From Lunularia cruciata (Eukaryota; Streptophyta; Marchantiopsida; Lunulariales; Lunulariaceae), in the NCBI GenBank assembly GCA_948567375.1, contig OX419756.1:37798552-37862551 (forward strand): a stretch of 64,000 nucleotides of DNA, given 5' to 3'. Of the stretch, positions 34,969-46,745 are shown piece after piece. The position numbers and the translations under genes are program-made. The notes under the pieces were generated by a model. It saw only the letters and a list, made by a program, of their open reading frames with translations. It was not told the origin of the DNA and made no database searches. Position 1 is the stretch's first letter, and every line of letters begins with the position of its first letter.

Positions 34969-35831
34969 TGTAAGCCAGTCTATCTTTCACTCAAGATGAA
35001 CCTCTTATAGCTATTATGGTAGCGCATCATGGACTAAGAAGTCAAGGAACCCCAACTCCATCATACTCTAGGCCTTGTAAAGGCAAAGAAGTCTTTGGAC
35101 CCATAGGCATGGAGTGCACGGGTAGTGAGAGAAGCCCCCAAGGGGCCGGGCCCCCGCACATGATTTTTACATTGTCTAGAGATCATCCACATGGAGATTC
35201 TTTTCACTCCTTGAACGAAACACCACACGAGTAGCACGTCATCCTCCAAGGCTAACACTCCAAGACTCAAACCATTGCTCACTAGAGAGCTCAATGAGAT
35301 AGAGATAGTTACAAATGAAAGGATAATGAGTACCTCCTCATCCCTAGTTTATATACTTGTGAAATTGTTACGCATCAAAGTAACTAATTATTAGAGTAAC
35401 TCAAGATACTAAGCTAAAAGTCAAATAAAAAAAAGGATAAAGGAATGTCTATACTCATAGGAATATTTTCCTTAGTATGTGGTCTTATCTTGACCTAACC
35501 ACTAAGTCAAGGATTCATTCATATAGACTTTCCTTGGACTATAAAAGAATCCAAAACAAAAAGGTTTGTGGGTCCAAGGGTTCTCAAAATTTCCTCAAAG
35601 CCAAACACCTAGGTCCAATACCAAGTCAATACACTAAAATCCAAACTTGTGGTGCTCATCTTTTCCACTTACTCTAAAGTAAGGTCTCATCTATCTTAGC
35701 TATGACTAACTTTAGCTAATCAAGACTAATGTAGAACCATCATTTATCTATATGTAAATAATATCTCTCAAGTACTTATAATACCAAACTAAATATCATA
35801 ATAGCATATACATGCACAAATGGGTATTATA
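34969..35831 (-). repeat. 5' LTR of G with a 174-bp insertion
   Basis: Plus-strand ends are TGTAAGCC and GGTATTATA (TTACA in other copies). Without the insertion at 35069-35242 the LTR is 689 bp, the size of the other G LTRs. Confidence 0.8.
35069..35242. repeat. GC-rich 174-bp insertion inside the G 5' LTR
   Basis: The insertion interrupts CATACTC/CTCCAAGG, a continuous sequence in the four other G LTR copies. It contains a GGGGCCGGGCCCCCGC core quite unlike the A/T-rich surroundings. No TG...CA ends, poly-A or clear terminal repeat was seen, so the element class is unknown. Confidence 0.6.
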
Positions 35832-36043
35832 GTTCCAAATTCCATAAAGAAATGTGAGAGACTCAAAAATATAATAGCAAGGATGAGTGAAATCTTGCTA
35901 TTAAATATCTAGAACACAAAAATGTGAATGAGTCAAATGCCAAAATGAAATCAATATCCATGTTTGAAATTCACTAATTAATGTTTATGGATTACTCCAT
36001 AACACTTTCTACCTTCAAATACAACATTCATGAGATTAGTGAA

Positions 36044-36170
36044 TAAGTACAGAACCTCTGGTAATGTGGATTAGTGGATAAGTACAGAACCTCTGGTAGA
36101 AGAAGGTTCTTCTACCAGAGGTTCTGTACTTATCCACTAAAAGGTTCTTCTACCAGAGGTTCTGTACTTA
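36044..36170. repeat. Palindrome with 34-bp perfect arms and two extra partial copies
   Basis: 36071-36104 and 36107-36140 are perfect reverse complements separated by GG. The same roughly 20-28 base unit (TAAGTACAGAACCTCTGGTA...) occurs once more on each side: 36044-36063 in the left orientation, 36141-36170 in the right. The RNA or single strand would form a very stable hairpin. No coding sequence. Confidence 0.85.
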
Positions 36171-37029
36171 GAGGTGGAGGAGGACATCATTGGGAGGTGC
36201 AGTTGAGAGTCATGCTTTTTTCATATAAATATTTGGATCTGATTTGGAAGTAGAGGAGGATATCCTTGGATTGCAAATACATCCTACATTTTCCACATGT
36301 CTCTTCCATTGGGCTTTCTCTTTATCTAGTCTATTATATCTTCTTCTTTAGTTTGTGATGTTTGGAAGTCACACTCTTTGCTAGGGGCTTTTGGTTGTAT
36401 TATGAGTTAATTATGTGTTACTCTTCATCCTCTTGGTTTTGGGTGCTTCCACTATAGACTACTCTATGATGCCTCCAGTCCACTCTTGGGCACAAGTAGG
36501 TGGAAGGACTACTATAGTTGAGGCTCTTCATCTAGCACCTCATACCCCTTATGCAAGATTAGGGAGTAGATCTAAGTGCCAACTTCCTTAGCATACTCCT
36601 ATTGGGGCCTAGGTTCTTGAGGGTTAGACCTCTAGCTCCTTGTCGCGTCTCTTGCCATATCTAAAAGAGGAACCTATCATAGTTGATTTTCCCATGGAGG
36701 ACCCTATACTAGAGCTCCCTCCTCCCATCTCTATAGACCCTCCTTTGCTACAAAGCTAGACAACTCTCTTGGAGCCCTCATCATGTCGTTATATACCACC
36801 CCACCAATGACCTACACAATCATGCCCAAATTGCCAATGGGTTGGCATTGGTCTAGCATAACATTGAGGATGTGCTAGATGCCATGGATGAGAGCAGAAT
36901 TTACCACTCCTCTTCCTCCATTATACCCCCTTTGCATACCTATCCTCCCTCTTCAAGCTCCACCTAACTCTTACTCTTGGTTACACTCACTAGATCCTAT
37001 CCAAGCATTCTTACAAGGGCTACCAAGGC

Positions 37030-37032
<3 letters not shown>

Positions 37033-37104
<72 letters not shown>
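37033..37104. repeat. (AT)36 microsatellite
   Basis: Uninterrupted AT dinucleotides, 72 bp, inside the LINE-1 remnant. An in-frame Tyr-Ile run here is an artefact of the repeat. Confidence 0.97.
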
Positions 37105-37107
<3 letters not shown>

Positions 37108-37685
37108 GATCCTTGTGCCACTATGATAGCTTATGGGCTCCATGCTCTTCATTTTATTGCGGGCCATTTTAGTTGATGACCAAAAGAGCGATGTATCTAC
37201 ATGGACTTTATTAGCTCTCTTTCTCAGTGGACTTTGCTCCTACCAATACATAGAGGTGCATCAAGACATCATGAGATTGCCTCTAGGATTCATAGGTTCT
37301 TGATAGAAGATTGTTCAATACTTCAGGATAAGTATACCATATGGGTGCAAGTAGTAAGTAGGAGGATAGAAGAGTCCCCATGATCATATGCTCCTTTCCT
37401 AGAGCATTGTTACCTTTGTCACTCCTTGATATTATATCTATAGGTAGGAGAGTATAGAATTGTTGCCCCTTCCTGACCAATGCATTCCTTATCAAATACT
37501 CTATTTGCATTACATACGGTCTACCCATCGGCCAAGGAGTACCTCCACTCTTTTCTACATGACTACAAGCCAAATGAGGAACTTGAGCTTACATAGTCCA
37601 TCTTTGCTCATGTTTTACTTCACTCTCCATGCTTCTCAATGGGTTAGCCATCAGGACTAATCTTTGAGTGCCTATATAATTATCC

Positions 37686-37686
37686 T

Positions 37687-37719
<33 letters not shown>
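37686..37719. repeat. Compound (CT)n(AT)n microsatellite
   Basis: About eight CT units change directly into eight or nine AT units. Confidence 0.9.
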
Positions 37720-38983
37720 TCTTGTCCAACTTTGTTTTGTGCTCTTTGTTTAGCAAGAGATCAGATTCTATCTTTGATTTTCATTTATCTTCACATTCTA
37801 TGGCATAGAGACACATTTTTTATATAGTCACCATACTACCACAAGAGAATTCACAAATCTTGCATTTATTGAGGGTACATGCTTTGGAGATCTACTTGGA
37901 GGACCTCTTTTTGCTATAAAACTCACTACATTGTTTTGTCACAGGTCGATACCACTTTCCCTTCATGTCTCTTTCTATCCATCTCTAATGATACATATAT
38001 CTTAGGCCTCTTGGATAATGTGGTGCATTTTATAACAGCTTTCACATGCAATTTAGAGATCTTGGGTTTACAAGTCCAGACTTGGAGCCCACATGCAATT
38101 CTCACTCCCTCAGATTTTCTACCTGGGTTTCAATTCTCAATAGGAGACGTGAGAGTGTTAGGATCTCCACTAGGAGCTGAGGAGTATTGCATCATGTTCA
38201 TCTTTGACACATTGGTGCAAGCAACAACCTATGTTCACTTGTTTTCTAGGTTAGGAATGCACAAATAGCCTACTTCATCTTGGTATGTAGCTATCTCCCC
38301 CGAGCCTCCTATCTAGCTTGTACATACCCTCCTACAAGGACACTTCTACCACACTTACACACTTTTGACAACACCATATGCCATACCTTCGCCACTCTCT
38401 TAGGGCCATGTATGCTCCTACAATTTTCTAAAGGAGTGGTGTAGGCTATAAATAGCCCTACTCATAGCCATAGGAGGATGAGGTCTCATACTCATACTAT
38501 AAGAGATCATTGCATCAATAGCCTTTATAGGTGCATAGGCTTAGTGGCCAGTTGTTTAGTTGATAGGTTCTTACACCATGGTCATCTCTTTTTATTGGCA
38601 CCTATTACAATGGTTGATTCAAGTACCTATGATGTTTAGAGTTACCTATGGTTGGCTCGTGATCTTTTACCAAGTCTTGCATGCACAATACTCCCCACAT
38701 TTTCCAAATTTGTTACGATAGACCTAAGAAGATTAAGGCATACATCAATGAGCTTATGCACATCCACATCCTCATTGATGTACCATTTTCTAGTAGAGCT
38801 AGGATTCTTCCCTATGGAGTGAAAGGCTTTGAAGCTTGGCTCTATGCCTCCCCTTTGATAGAGGATTTTTGTTTCACATCTGATTAGTTCTCCATTGTGC
38901 TCCACCTATGTTTAAATCTCCCGCATCTGACCTTACTAGGGCTTCTAGACCAATGCGCTTGTGGTTCCACATATGACACCTAT

Positions 38984-38986
<3 letters not shown>

Positions 38987-39052
<66 letters not shown>
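38987..39052. repeat. (AT)33 microsatellite
   Basis: Uninterrupted AT dinucleotides, 66 bp, within the LINE-1 remnant. Confidence 0.97.
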
Positions 39053-39059
<7 letters not shown>

Positions 39060-39570
39060 TGCTATAGGTACATAGCCCACCAAACTTCATGATGCCATTT
39101 GAGATACATTGGGTCAGCTCCTTTGATCCATGTTGACCCAAGTATAGATCAAGCGGTGGTTGGACTTACTAGGACTACTCCCATGAAAAGTGAGAGCAAA
39201 TATCATCACATTCACAAAACATTTGCTTACTTTGTATGATGTGGTGGTTGCAAACTCCTTACAATCAAAGACACAAGCACGTGCAACATTCAAGCAAGAG
39301 TAGCAATGGCTATTATAGCTTAAGGAAAAGGGGATTATTATGCATCACGACTTGCATCAGATACCTTCATTCCTTTGGCTGTGGAGATTTTTAGGCACCT
39401 TCATCACCATTTTGATGGACTACTTAGGGAAGCAACACAAGGTTCCTCATATAGGAGAGGGGCAATGGTTATCTCCCAAGCCATGCTTACCTCCTACTTT
39501 TGAAAGAGATTCTATGTCACACTACACCGCTCTCAAACCTAAGGACTTCATAGACAAGTGGTAGTTGTTG

Positions 39571-40689
39571 GAGTGCCTACTACACCTAGGGCACTCCTTC
39601 TTCATCCACAACATATACCTTCAGAGGACCTCTATCACACGGTCCAACAATAGCTTCTGAGTTGCTTTGTGGCTTCCCCTTTTTTTGTGGTGTGGTTTTG
39701 GAGATCTTGGTCTTGTTGCAACATATGTCCCTTTGGTTTCTTTGGGCTCAATGCTCTATCTCCACTTGGCACTTTTTGGTGCATTGTACTCTCTTTTCTC
39801 CCCCTTTTTTATCATCTTATCAATCTGAAGTAGTAAAGAGAGTGAAGTAAGGAATAAAGGCATTTACTCCACCAATGAACCTTATTACATGAACCTAACT
39901 ACAATCTTGTTTGATGTTGAATTTTCATTTCAAATGGTTGTATATGTGGCATTTGGTAGTTGATTAGCATAGCTAATACCTTGTACACTAGTTAGTGTTC
40001 CTATTGCTCGTATATAAGTCTTATCTTTTAGTGAGAAGAGTACCATTCTACTACTTGTATATAAGTCTTATCTTTAAGTAAGAAGAGTACTATTCTATTG
40101 AAATGCTAGCAACATAATAAAGAAAGCTTGATTGACAAGTACATGAGAGCAACAACTAGGAGAGACAAGGCCAAGTAACAAGACCAAGTGTTACATTACT
40201 TTAGAACCAAATGTTCCATTAATTTGAAACCTGCATACTAGCCTACATGTAATCCATTCCACAAGCTTTGCTAAAAAAAGAAGGTTGCACAAGTGCTTTG
40301 AGTATCTTTTAATATTCCTTGTGTTTTTTATGTAATCCATCTCTCATTTCATGTGACAAGATTTGCTATAAAAAGAAGGTTGCACAAGTGCTTTGAGTAT
40401 CTTTTAATATTCCTTGTGTTTTGTAATTGATCTGCAGATTTGCTTCACTTTCACGACAATTTTCAAAATTAGAAAATGTTCTTTTTTAGAGATAGCTTAG
40501 ATGAAAGCATTCAACTTGTTCGAGGAAATAAGAAGATCTCCCTATGACAGAAAAACCTTTACATTGCTATGAATATATATTCAAATCTTTGAGTGGCATT
40601 TCTAGATGCATTCCCTCACTTGTATTGTATTGTCTCACTCTTGAGAAAGCTGTAATGCTTGACATTAAGAGTTCCAAATCCTATGATGA
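39571..40689. repeat. Spacer with local tandem duplications
   Basis: Two imperfect tandem duplications are visible: about 46 bp starting with TATATAAGTCTTATCTTT (40013 and 40058), and about 95 bp containing GAAGGTTGCACAAGTGCTTT (40283 and 40376). TATA-like boxes precede both, so parts may be LTR sequence of an unidentified element. There is no supported gene. Confidence 0.5.
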
Positions 40690-40891
40690 GAACCTTGCTT
40701 CCTAGTCTTTGAAGTAGATAGTCTATCCTCAGTCATTCTGACTTTTGATGTATCAGACATCCTAACACTCAACTTTCCTACTCTCACTAGAGTAGACATT
40801 CCTGATTGCACTCAACAATACTTAACTCACTCTCTCTCAGAGCCTTCAAAGATAGTACACAATAGCACTCACATAACATGAAAGGTACCTT

Positions 40892-41147
40892 TGTGGTATG
40901 CAATATAAAACACACCAAAAACAAGGTACAAGGTGCTAAGAATGACCTTTGTATGAGAACTTAACAAAACAAGAGCAAAAACCACTCTTATATACTCATA
41001 AGCAAACCCTAGAAGGTTGCTTTGCAGGACCCTAATTAGAGCTGTGCCCCTTTTTACCCTAAGTATATTTATCAGAGCTTCTTGAGGAATATAACAAAGC
41101 CCTAAAAGTGGAGAAGTCACTAAACTAGAGATTAACTAAATCTAACA
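40892..41147 (-). repeat. Copia 3' LTR (256 bp)
   Basis: On the minus strand it starts TGTTAGATTTAG directly after the polypurine tract AAGTGGGAG and ends ATACCACA. A GTATATAAG box sits near 41000. The 5' LTR keeps only about 95 bp of the matching end, near 45564-45660. Confidence 0.82.
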
Positions 41148-41439
41148 CTCCCACTTAATGAGAGTTTAGGATAATTCCCATTTCTACTACACATTTTATG
41201 TGTTTATCTTTAGGTAGTGCCTATGTAAACACATCTGCTGTCATCTCTTGTGTAGGACAGTAAACTAACTTCACAATATTTTCCGTTTCTTTCTCCTCTA
41301 CAAATCTTCTTCTAATCTCAATGTGCTTAGTCCCTGGGTGATGTACATGATTTTTGTTGAGTGTTATACTTCATGTATTGTTACAGTACAATGTAGTAGG
41401 ACTTTCCTGCTCAAAACAAAACTCCTTAAGAAGTCTCTT

Positions 41440-42850
41440 GTTTTAGATGACTTCTTGAGTAGCATTTGAGGCAACCATAAATTCTAACTTAGTTGAAGAC
41501 AATGCAATAGATGTTTGTTGTTTACTATGCCAGCTGATTTCTCCACCACTAAGCATGATTACATATCCACTAGTTGATCTGTTGTTATCCGTATCATCTT
41601 CCCAACTAGCATATATACATGCTTCAAGTTTAGAAGCAAGTATATTTTCCTTTGCTTTTTGTACTCCAAGAATGCATCTTGAGTACCCTTTAAGTACATG
41701 AATACTCTCTTTATACCTTTCCAATGTACTTGTGTAGGGTTGCTAGTATATCTAGCTAGTGCTCCCACTACATAGCGTATATCTGATCTTGTACAGACCA
41801 TGATAAACATTAGAGAACCAAGAGCACTCTGATAGAACACTTTGTCATAGAGATTTACCTCCCCATCTATGATTCTGTTGTGCTTCCACCCCAGATCAAG
41901 AGATGTAGAGAGAGGATTTGCCTCTATCATCTGATACTTAGCTAGTATGGATCTCACATATTTTGTTGACTGATGCGGATCCATCCTGCTTCTCTATTTC
42001 TGCTCACTTTGATTCCCAAAATGAGTTTTACAAGACCAAGGATAGTCATCTCAAAAATAGAGCACAAGAAATCTATCACTCCTTTGATAGATTCTCTATT
42101 CCCCAATAGTAATAGATCATCTACATATACAACTATGTATACATCATCTCTAATATACACACTCATGTCAGAATTTGCTTGTCTAAAATCCTGCTCTCTC
42201 TATGAGTCTAGTTTCTCATACTAGGCTCCAGGAGCTTGCTTAAGACCATATAAAGCCTTCTTAAGCAAGCATACTTTTCCTTTGCCTTCAATATATCCAT
42301 CTGGAACATCCATGTAGATAGTCTCTCTCAAATCTCCATTGAGAAAGGTTTTTTTCACATCTAACTGCTCTACTTCTCAATCTCTCCCTATTGCAAGAGC
42401 TAGAAGCATGCAAATAGATCCATACTTGGCAACTCGTGCAAAAGTTTTTGAATAATCTATTGATGCTTTTTGATTGAAGCCCTTTGCAACAAGTCTTGCC
42501 TTGTTCTTCAAGACCTTATTCTAAGCTCCACGCTTGACATTGGAAACCCATTTACAGCCAATTGCTTTCCTACTTGGTGGTAAGTCAGCTAGTACCATGT
42601 ACCACTAGTCTGAAGAGACTTCTTCTCTTCTGGTATAGCCAACTTCCACTAACTTGAATCTGGTCCGAGCATAGCTTCCTGTAGAGTTTTTGGATCACAA
42701 TCTTTAGGATAGATGTAAGATTCATCTAACATCTCTTTTGATAGAAAGCCAAGTCTGTCAATAGTTTTTCTATCTCTCTGTGATCTTCTTGGCTTTGTGC
42801 CTAGAAGTTTTATGTCATCTCTTGACATCTCTGGAATCTCACTATGAGAT
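41440..42850 (-). pseudogene. Reverse transcriptase and RNase H (copia), degenerate
   Basis: The minus strand shows the RT active site VYIVVYVDDLLLLG (42140-42095) and the block SALGSLMFIMVCTRSDIRY (about 41830-41775). The RNase H end carries YASWEDDTDNNRSTSGYV and SLSSTKLEFMVASNATQE-like blocks (41620-41445). The order and the YVDD motif are typical of Ty1/copia. Frame changes separate the segments. Confidence 0.88.
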
Positions 42851-42864
42851 TCTGCATTTGCAGT

Positions 42865-44290
42865 CTTCTTTTAGGAGTCATCTTTTGTAGTATCAAGATC
42901 AGAAACCACCATATGTATAGGCCTTCTTTGGTACACTTTCAGACTCTCCTTTGGTGAACCATCAGCTTTAGGTAGAGATTGCTCTTCTGATGATTGATCT
43001 GAAAAACTGACTTTGCAGCTTGGGAAGATAGGCTGATCAGGCTGATCAAACTTATCAACTTGCTTTTGCAACTCATCACTGTTCTCACTCCAAGTCCTCA
43101 ATTCATCAAAGAGTGCATCTTTACTTCTGATGATCTGTCCAGACTTAAGATTGTACAAAAGATATCCTTTCAGTCCCTCTTCATATTCTGCAAAGAGCAT
43201 TCTCTTAGCTTTCTTTGTGAACTTCCTCTTTTGCTCCTTGGGAATATGAACATAGGCAAGACATCCAAAAACCTTCAAAGCTGAAAGATTAGGTTTCTTA
43301 CCACTCTAGCATTCTTCAGAAGTTCTTCCTTGGAATGTTGTGGTACCACTAATATTTCTAAGATAATTTGCAATTCTAATTGCAACACCCCAAAACTTTC
43401 TCTCCAGCTTGGCATGCTAGAGAGCATGACCAATGCTTTGTCCACCAATATACTATTCAACCTTTCTGCAACTCCATTATGTGCAGGACTGTCTCTGGCA
43501 TTACAATCAAGAAGAATTCCTTTCTCTAACAAAAAAAGAGAGGAATTCCTCATTCTTGTACTCTCTGCCTCCATCTATTCTCAATCTCTTGACTTTCCTC
43601 CGAGTTTGCAACTTAGCCATGGCTACAAACTTTTGGAATTTTTGCAACACTTCATCCTTGCTTTTTATGAGATAGATAAAGCTCTTTCTATTGTAATCCT
43701 CCATAAAGGAAATATAGCAGGTTGCTCCACTCAATGACTTCTCAATCATGTATCCCCATACATCAAAATGTATGATATCTAGAAGACCAAAAGCTCTAGA
43801 TGAAGATTTCTTGGAGATAGGAGCCTTGTGTGCCTTACCTTCTGCACACCCAATGCAAAACTCGAGTTTTCCTTTGGGATCTAGTTTCAACCCATCCACT
43901 ACATTCTCTAAAGCATATAGGTTTTGCACTGACAAGCGCCCTAACTTCAAATGCCATAGATAGATATCATTTCTGTTTTCTGCTACCAATGCAAAATCAG
44001 AATAATCAACATCCATCAACTTGAACAACTTCCCTTTGGCAGTGCCATATCCAAGACCAACTCTCCTTTCTTCAAAGTGCATTGATTTGTGTTTCTTTCA
44101 AACAAAACATCCACTCCATGCTCCATGAAGCGATGTACTGATATCAAGTTCTTGGTGTAATCTGGAACATAGAGCACATCTTCCAAATAGCTCTTACAAG
44201 AACTTGTGTTAGATCTTCCCATGAAGGCAATAGGAACTTTGCCAATTCCTAACACTGGATTCAGAACCCTAGGTCCACAACAAACACTCT
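42865..44290 (-). pseudogene. Integrase (copia), degenerate
   Basis: The zinc-binding HLKLGRLSVQNLYAL...CIGCAEGKAHKAP block lies at about 43960-43830, with the core DIIHFDVWG following at about 43780. RIDGGREYKNEEFLSFF is at about 43590-43540 and a DNAR-like extension follows. A further 135-codon run at 43278-42871 (MKVFGCLAYVHIPKEQKRKF) is the usual integrase C-terminal part preceding RT. The 191-codon open run at 44082-43507 is the best-preserved piece of the element. Confidence 0.88.
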
Positions 44291-44589
44291 TGGGAATCTT
44301 CAGAGGTTGAAGAGTTGAGAACAGCTCCTTCTAGTAACAGATATGAGAGGTGGCTCAAGAATCCAAGAACCATCAAAAACCGTTTGTGGACAACTGCAAT
44401 TCTGCCAACATTCCACAATTCAGCTCTTCTGCTGAGTACCCCTCCTCATCGCTTTCTATCTCATAGCACTCCTCCGTGTTGTAAGCTAAACTCGCAAATT
44501 TTTGACCTTGTATTGGTTGAGATCCCTTGCCTACCTTCTTCAGTTCTCTTTCTCTCCATTCTCTTCTCTTGGGACATATAGGTGCAACA

Positions 44590-45487
44590 TGACCTTTCTA
44601 CTGACAGAAATAACAAGTCCTATTACCAACACTACTAACTCCTTTACCAAATTTACTCACTCTGGATTGCTCCTGTTTGCTCACTCTTCTATTTGGCACT
44701 CTCCTTAATGGAGAAGAAGCAGTGAGTAGAGCAGAATCTCCCAAATCATTAAACTTCATCTCTAGGTCCTCGCTGTCTCTGCTAAACACAAACAATCTGT
44801 TTATCACATAATCTTATGTGACAACTTCAACATGTAGAACTTTTCGAGCTACTTTGATAGGCTGGTAGCTTGGAGGGAGAGTCTTCAAGAGATGGTTGAT
44901 CTCATATTTCTCTGTAAGGGGACACCCATCCTCCTTGACACTCTTGAAGACCTTTGGTGACTTTGACAAGTGCAAAGTACAGTCTTCACCATCTGCAAGT
45001 TTAGTGTTCCACATCCCATGCGAGATCCTTATGGAACTTTTCATCCTCTCAACAGAGTAAAAATTCTTGAGAGTTTGAGCCAGATCTCCCAACTCCAAGC
45101 ATAAGTGTCTCCTAGGTCTTTGGCTTGCTCTTGCATAGCCCTTAACAGAAACCTCCTAGTAGTAGAATGCTTGAGTCTCTCCTCCTTGTTGGACTCAAGC
45201 TCATCTATATCATGAGCTTCTAATGCCAAGTCTAAATAGTCATAACTGTCTAGGATACACTTCACAACCAAAACCCAAGCTTTGTAATTAGTGTTTCCCA
45301 ATTTCTCTAGCTCTCTGAGTTCTCCTATCAACCCCAATGGTGATTGCGGGCCCATAACCTGATGAGAAACTTTCTTCTTAGTCTTTGAAGTGGATAGTCT
45401 ATCCTCGGTCATTCTAACTTTTGATGTATTTGACACCCTAGCATTCAATTTTCCTAGTCTCACCAGAGTAGACACTCGTGATTGCAC
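44590..45487 (-). pseudogene. Gag (copia), degenerate
   Basis: The minus strand carries LGNTNYKAWVLVVKCILDSY and a following helical gag region (45487-45041), a continuation with LLKTLPPSYQPI (about 44890) and a zinc-knuckle start RTCYFCQ (about 44615). These are typical copia gag blocks. Frame changes separate the parts. Confidence 0.78.
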
Positions 45488-45660
45488 TTAGCACTCAATT
45501 CATTCTCTCTCAGAGCCTTCAAAGATAATACACAACAACACTCAGGCAACATGAAAGGTACCAGTGGTAAGCGGCATAGAACACACCATAAACAAAGTAC
45601 AAGGTGCTAAGAATGACCTTTGTATGAGAACTTAACGACCTTTGTATGAGGACATCCTTA

Positions 45661-46745
45661 TATCTTAATGAACAGGAGCTCTGAACTTTTAGCCACATGT
45701 ATCTCCTCCGTTGTGGATTCCTATTGGTGATATGAAAATTCAAACCTGAATTTCGGTGTAGGCTGTCCTCATAAGAACGCCTCCTGTAGATTACTTGCAC
45801 TGTTACTTACCAAGAGGGGTGGTCATCTGCGAAATTATGGTAGAGAATAAGGTGGGAATGATATACGGTCTTTATGCTAGACTAGAACTCAAAACTAAAA
45901 TTTATGCAGATGGTAAAAGTAGGCAATGTCTCAAAGCAGTGTCTCCTGGAAAGCCTCTTGTAAATTACATGCACTGAAAATTACCAATACTCATCTACGA
46001 ATATTTAACAGACAAACGCGGGCATGGTATGTGGTCTGTAGTATAATTCAAACTGTACATTCTTCCAGATGGTAAACGAACAACGAAATGCCTTAATAGT
46101 CTCAAGTCGTTGCCAGCTGCGCACTAAGCCTTCAAGTCCTAAGAGAACAATGGATGGTTAGATGAAAATACGGATCAATTACAACGGCGAAAAATGTTTC
46201 TTTCCAGCAATTAGCGAACACCACAAACATCACCTGTATATGTACAGAGGCGGAAACGTTGTGTTGTCTGATGTAGAATTAAGAATGGATTTTGTTTCAT
46301 GCAAATGGCTATAAGATAGGGAGAAATGCATTCGAGTAAATTGAAATCCAAACGAATACCTTCTCGATGCATTTCGTGTAACGAGAGCTGAGTTCGTAAG
46401 ACTCTAGTGATCTTCAATCCATGCCAATTTACTTGGTATGTTTTCACTGGGAACTTTCAAGCACTTAAAGTACAGCTGGGGTACATGGTTGCTAACAACT
46501 TCTATCAAAGTAAACAGCACGCGGTCCTTCTTTACGACTAACACCCAGGACTAAATCACTGGATATCTACACATTGGGTGAACGCGACACACATATGATA
46601 ACAAGAAGGACGGGAAGACTCCATCAAGTAGACGTAGGATGAAACCTAAGAGGTAAAATGGGACTAAGTCCCATTTTACACATTCCACAAAAAGTGAAGT
46701 TTCAGGTACTTGCAGTCTCTCATGAAAGCAACTGCGACCTGAGTT
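45661..46745. other. Downstream flank of the Rieske gene
   Basis: About 1.1 kb with no supported gene. It should include the 3' untranslated region of the minus-strand gene ending at 46746. A short local similarity occurs between GCCTCCTGTAGATTACTTGCACTG (near 45780) and GCCTCTTGTAAATTACATGCACTG (near 45952). Base composition is less A/T-rich than the retroelement tracts. Confidence 0.5.

Larger units (their letters stand above)
27317..35831 (-). mobile_element. G: decayed Ty3/gypsy element with both LTRs
   Basis: On the minus strand the 5' LTR is 35831-34969, the internal part 34968-28740 and the 3' LTR 28739-27317 (itself split by another G LTR). Coding order is gag, zinc knuckle, protease, RT, RNase H, integrase. 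This differs from DGy: no methyltransferase or PHD is visible. A primer-binding-like TGGTTCCA follows the 5' LTR. The internal sequence is heavily decayed. The flanking five bases (GGTTA and GTTCC) do not match, so no clear target duplication remains. Confidence 0.8.
36380..39570 (+). mobile_element. LINE-1: non-LTR retroelement remnant
   Basis: The clearest part is the plus-strand frame at 37879-38268, which carries FPSCLFLSISNDTYILGLLD, SPHAI and VRVLGSPLGAEEY. These are the catalytic palm and following blocks of a plant non-LTR reverse transcriptase, with the usual ADD replaced by SND. A downstream remnant at about 39230-39470 resembles the C-terminal region of such elements. Upstream coding is decayed beyond assignment. 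Two (AT)n tracts interrupt it. The same family is at 60497-62185. Confidence 0.6.
40690..45660 (-). mobile_element. Ty1/copia element, decayed, with an extra 5' fragment
   Basis: On the minus strand: truncated 5' LTR (about 45660-45564), gag, zinc knuckle, protease region, integrase, RT, RNase H, polypurine tract and 3' LTR (41147-40892). Integrase before RT is the copia order. Beyond the 3' LTR, 40891-40690 matches the element's leader and gag start (45563-45360), so a second copy or recombination product is fused there. Many stops and frameshifts. Confidence 0.85.

Noticed and set aside
36044-36170. CRISPR-like array
   Set aside because: Units are inverted, not direct, with spacers of a few bases, in a plant-type sequence; a palindrome or fold-back fits better.
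37033-37104. Tyr-Ile repeat protein
   Set aside because: It is an AT microsatellite read as codons.
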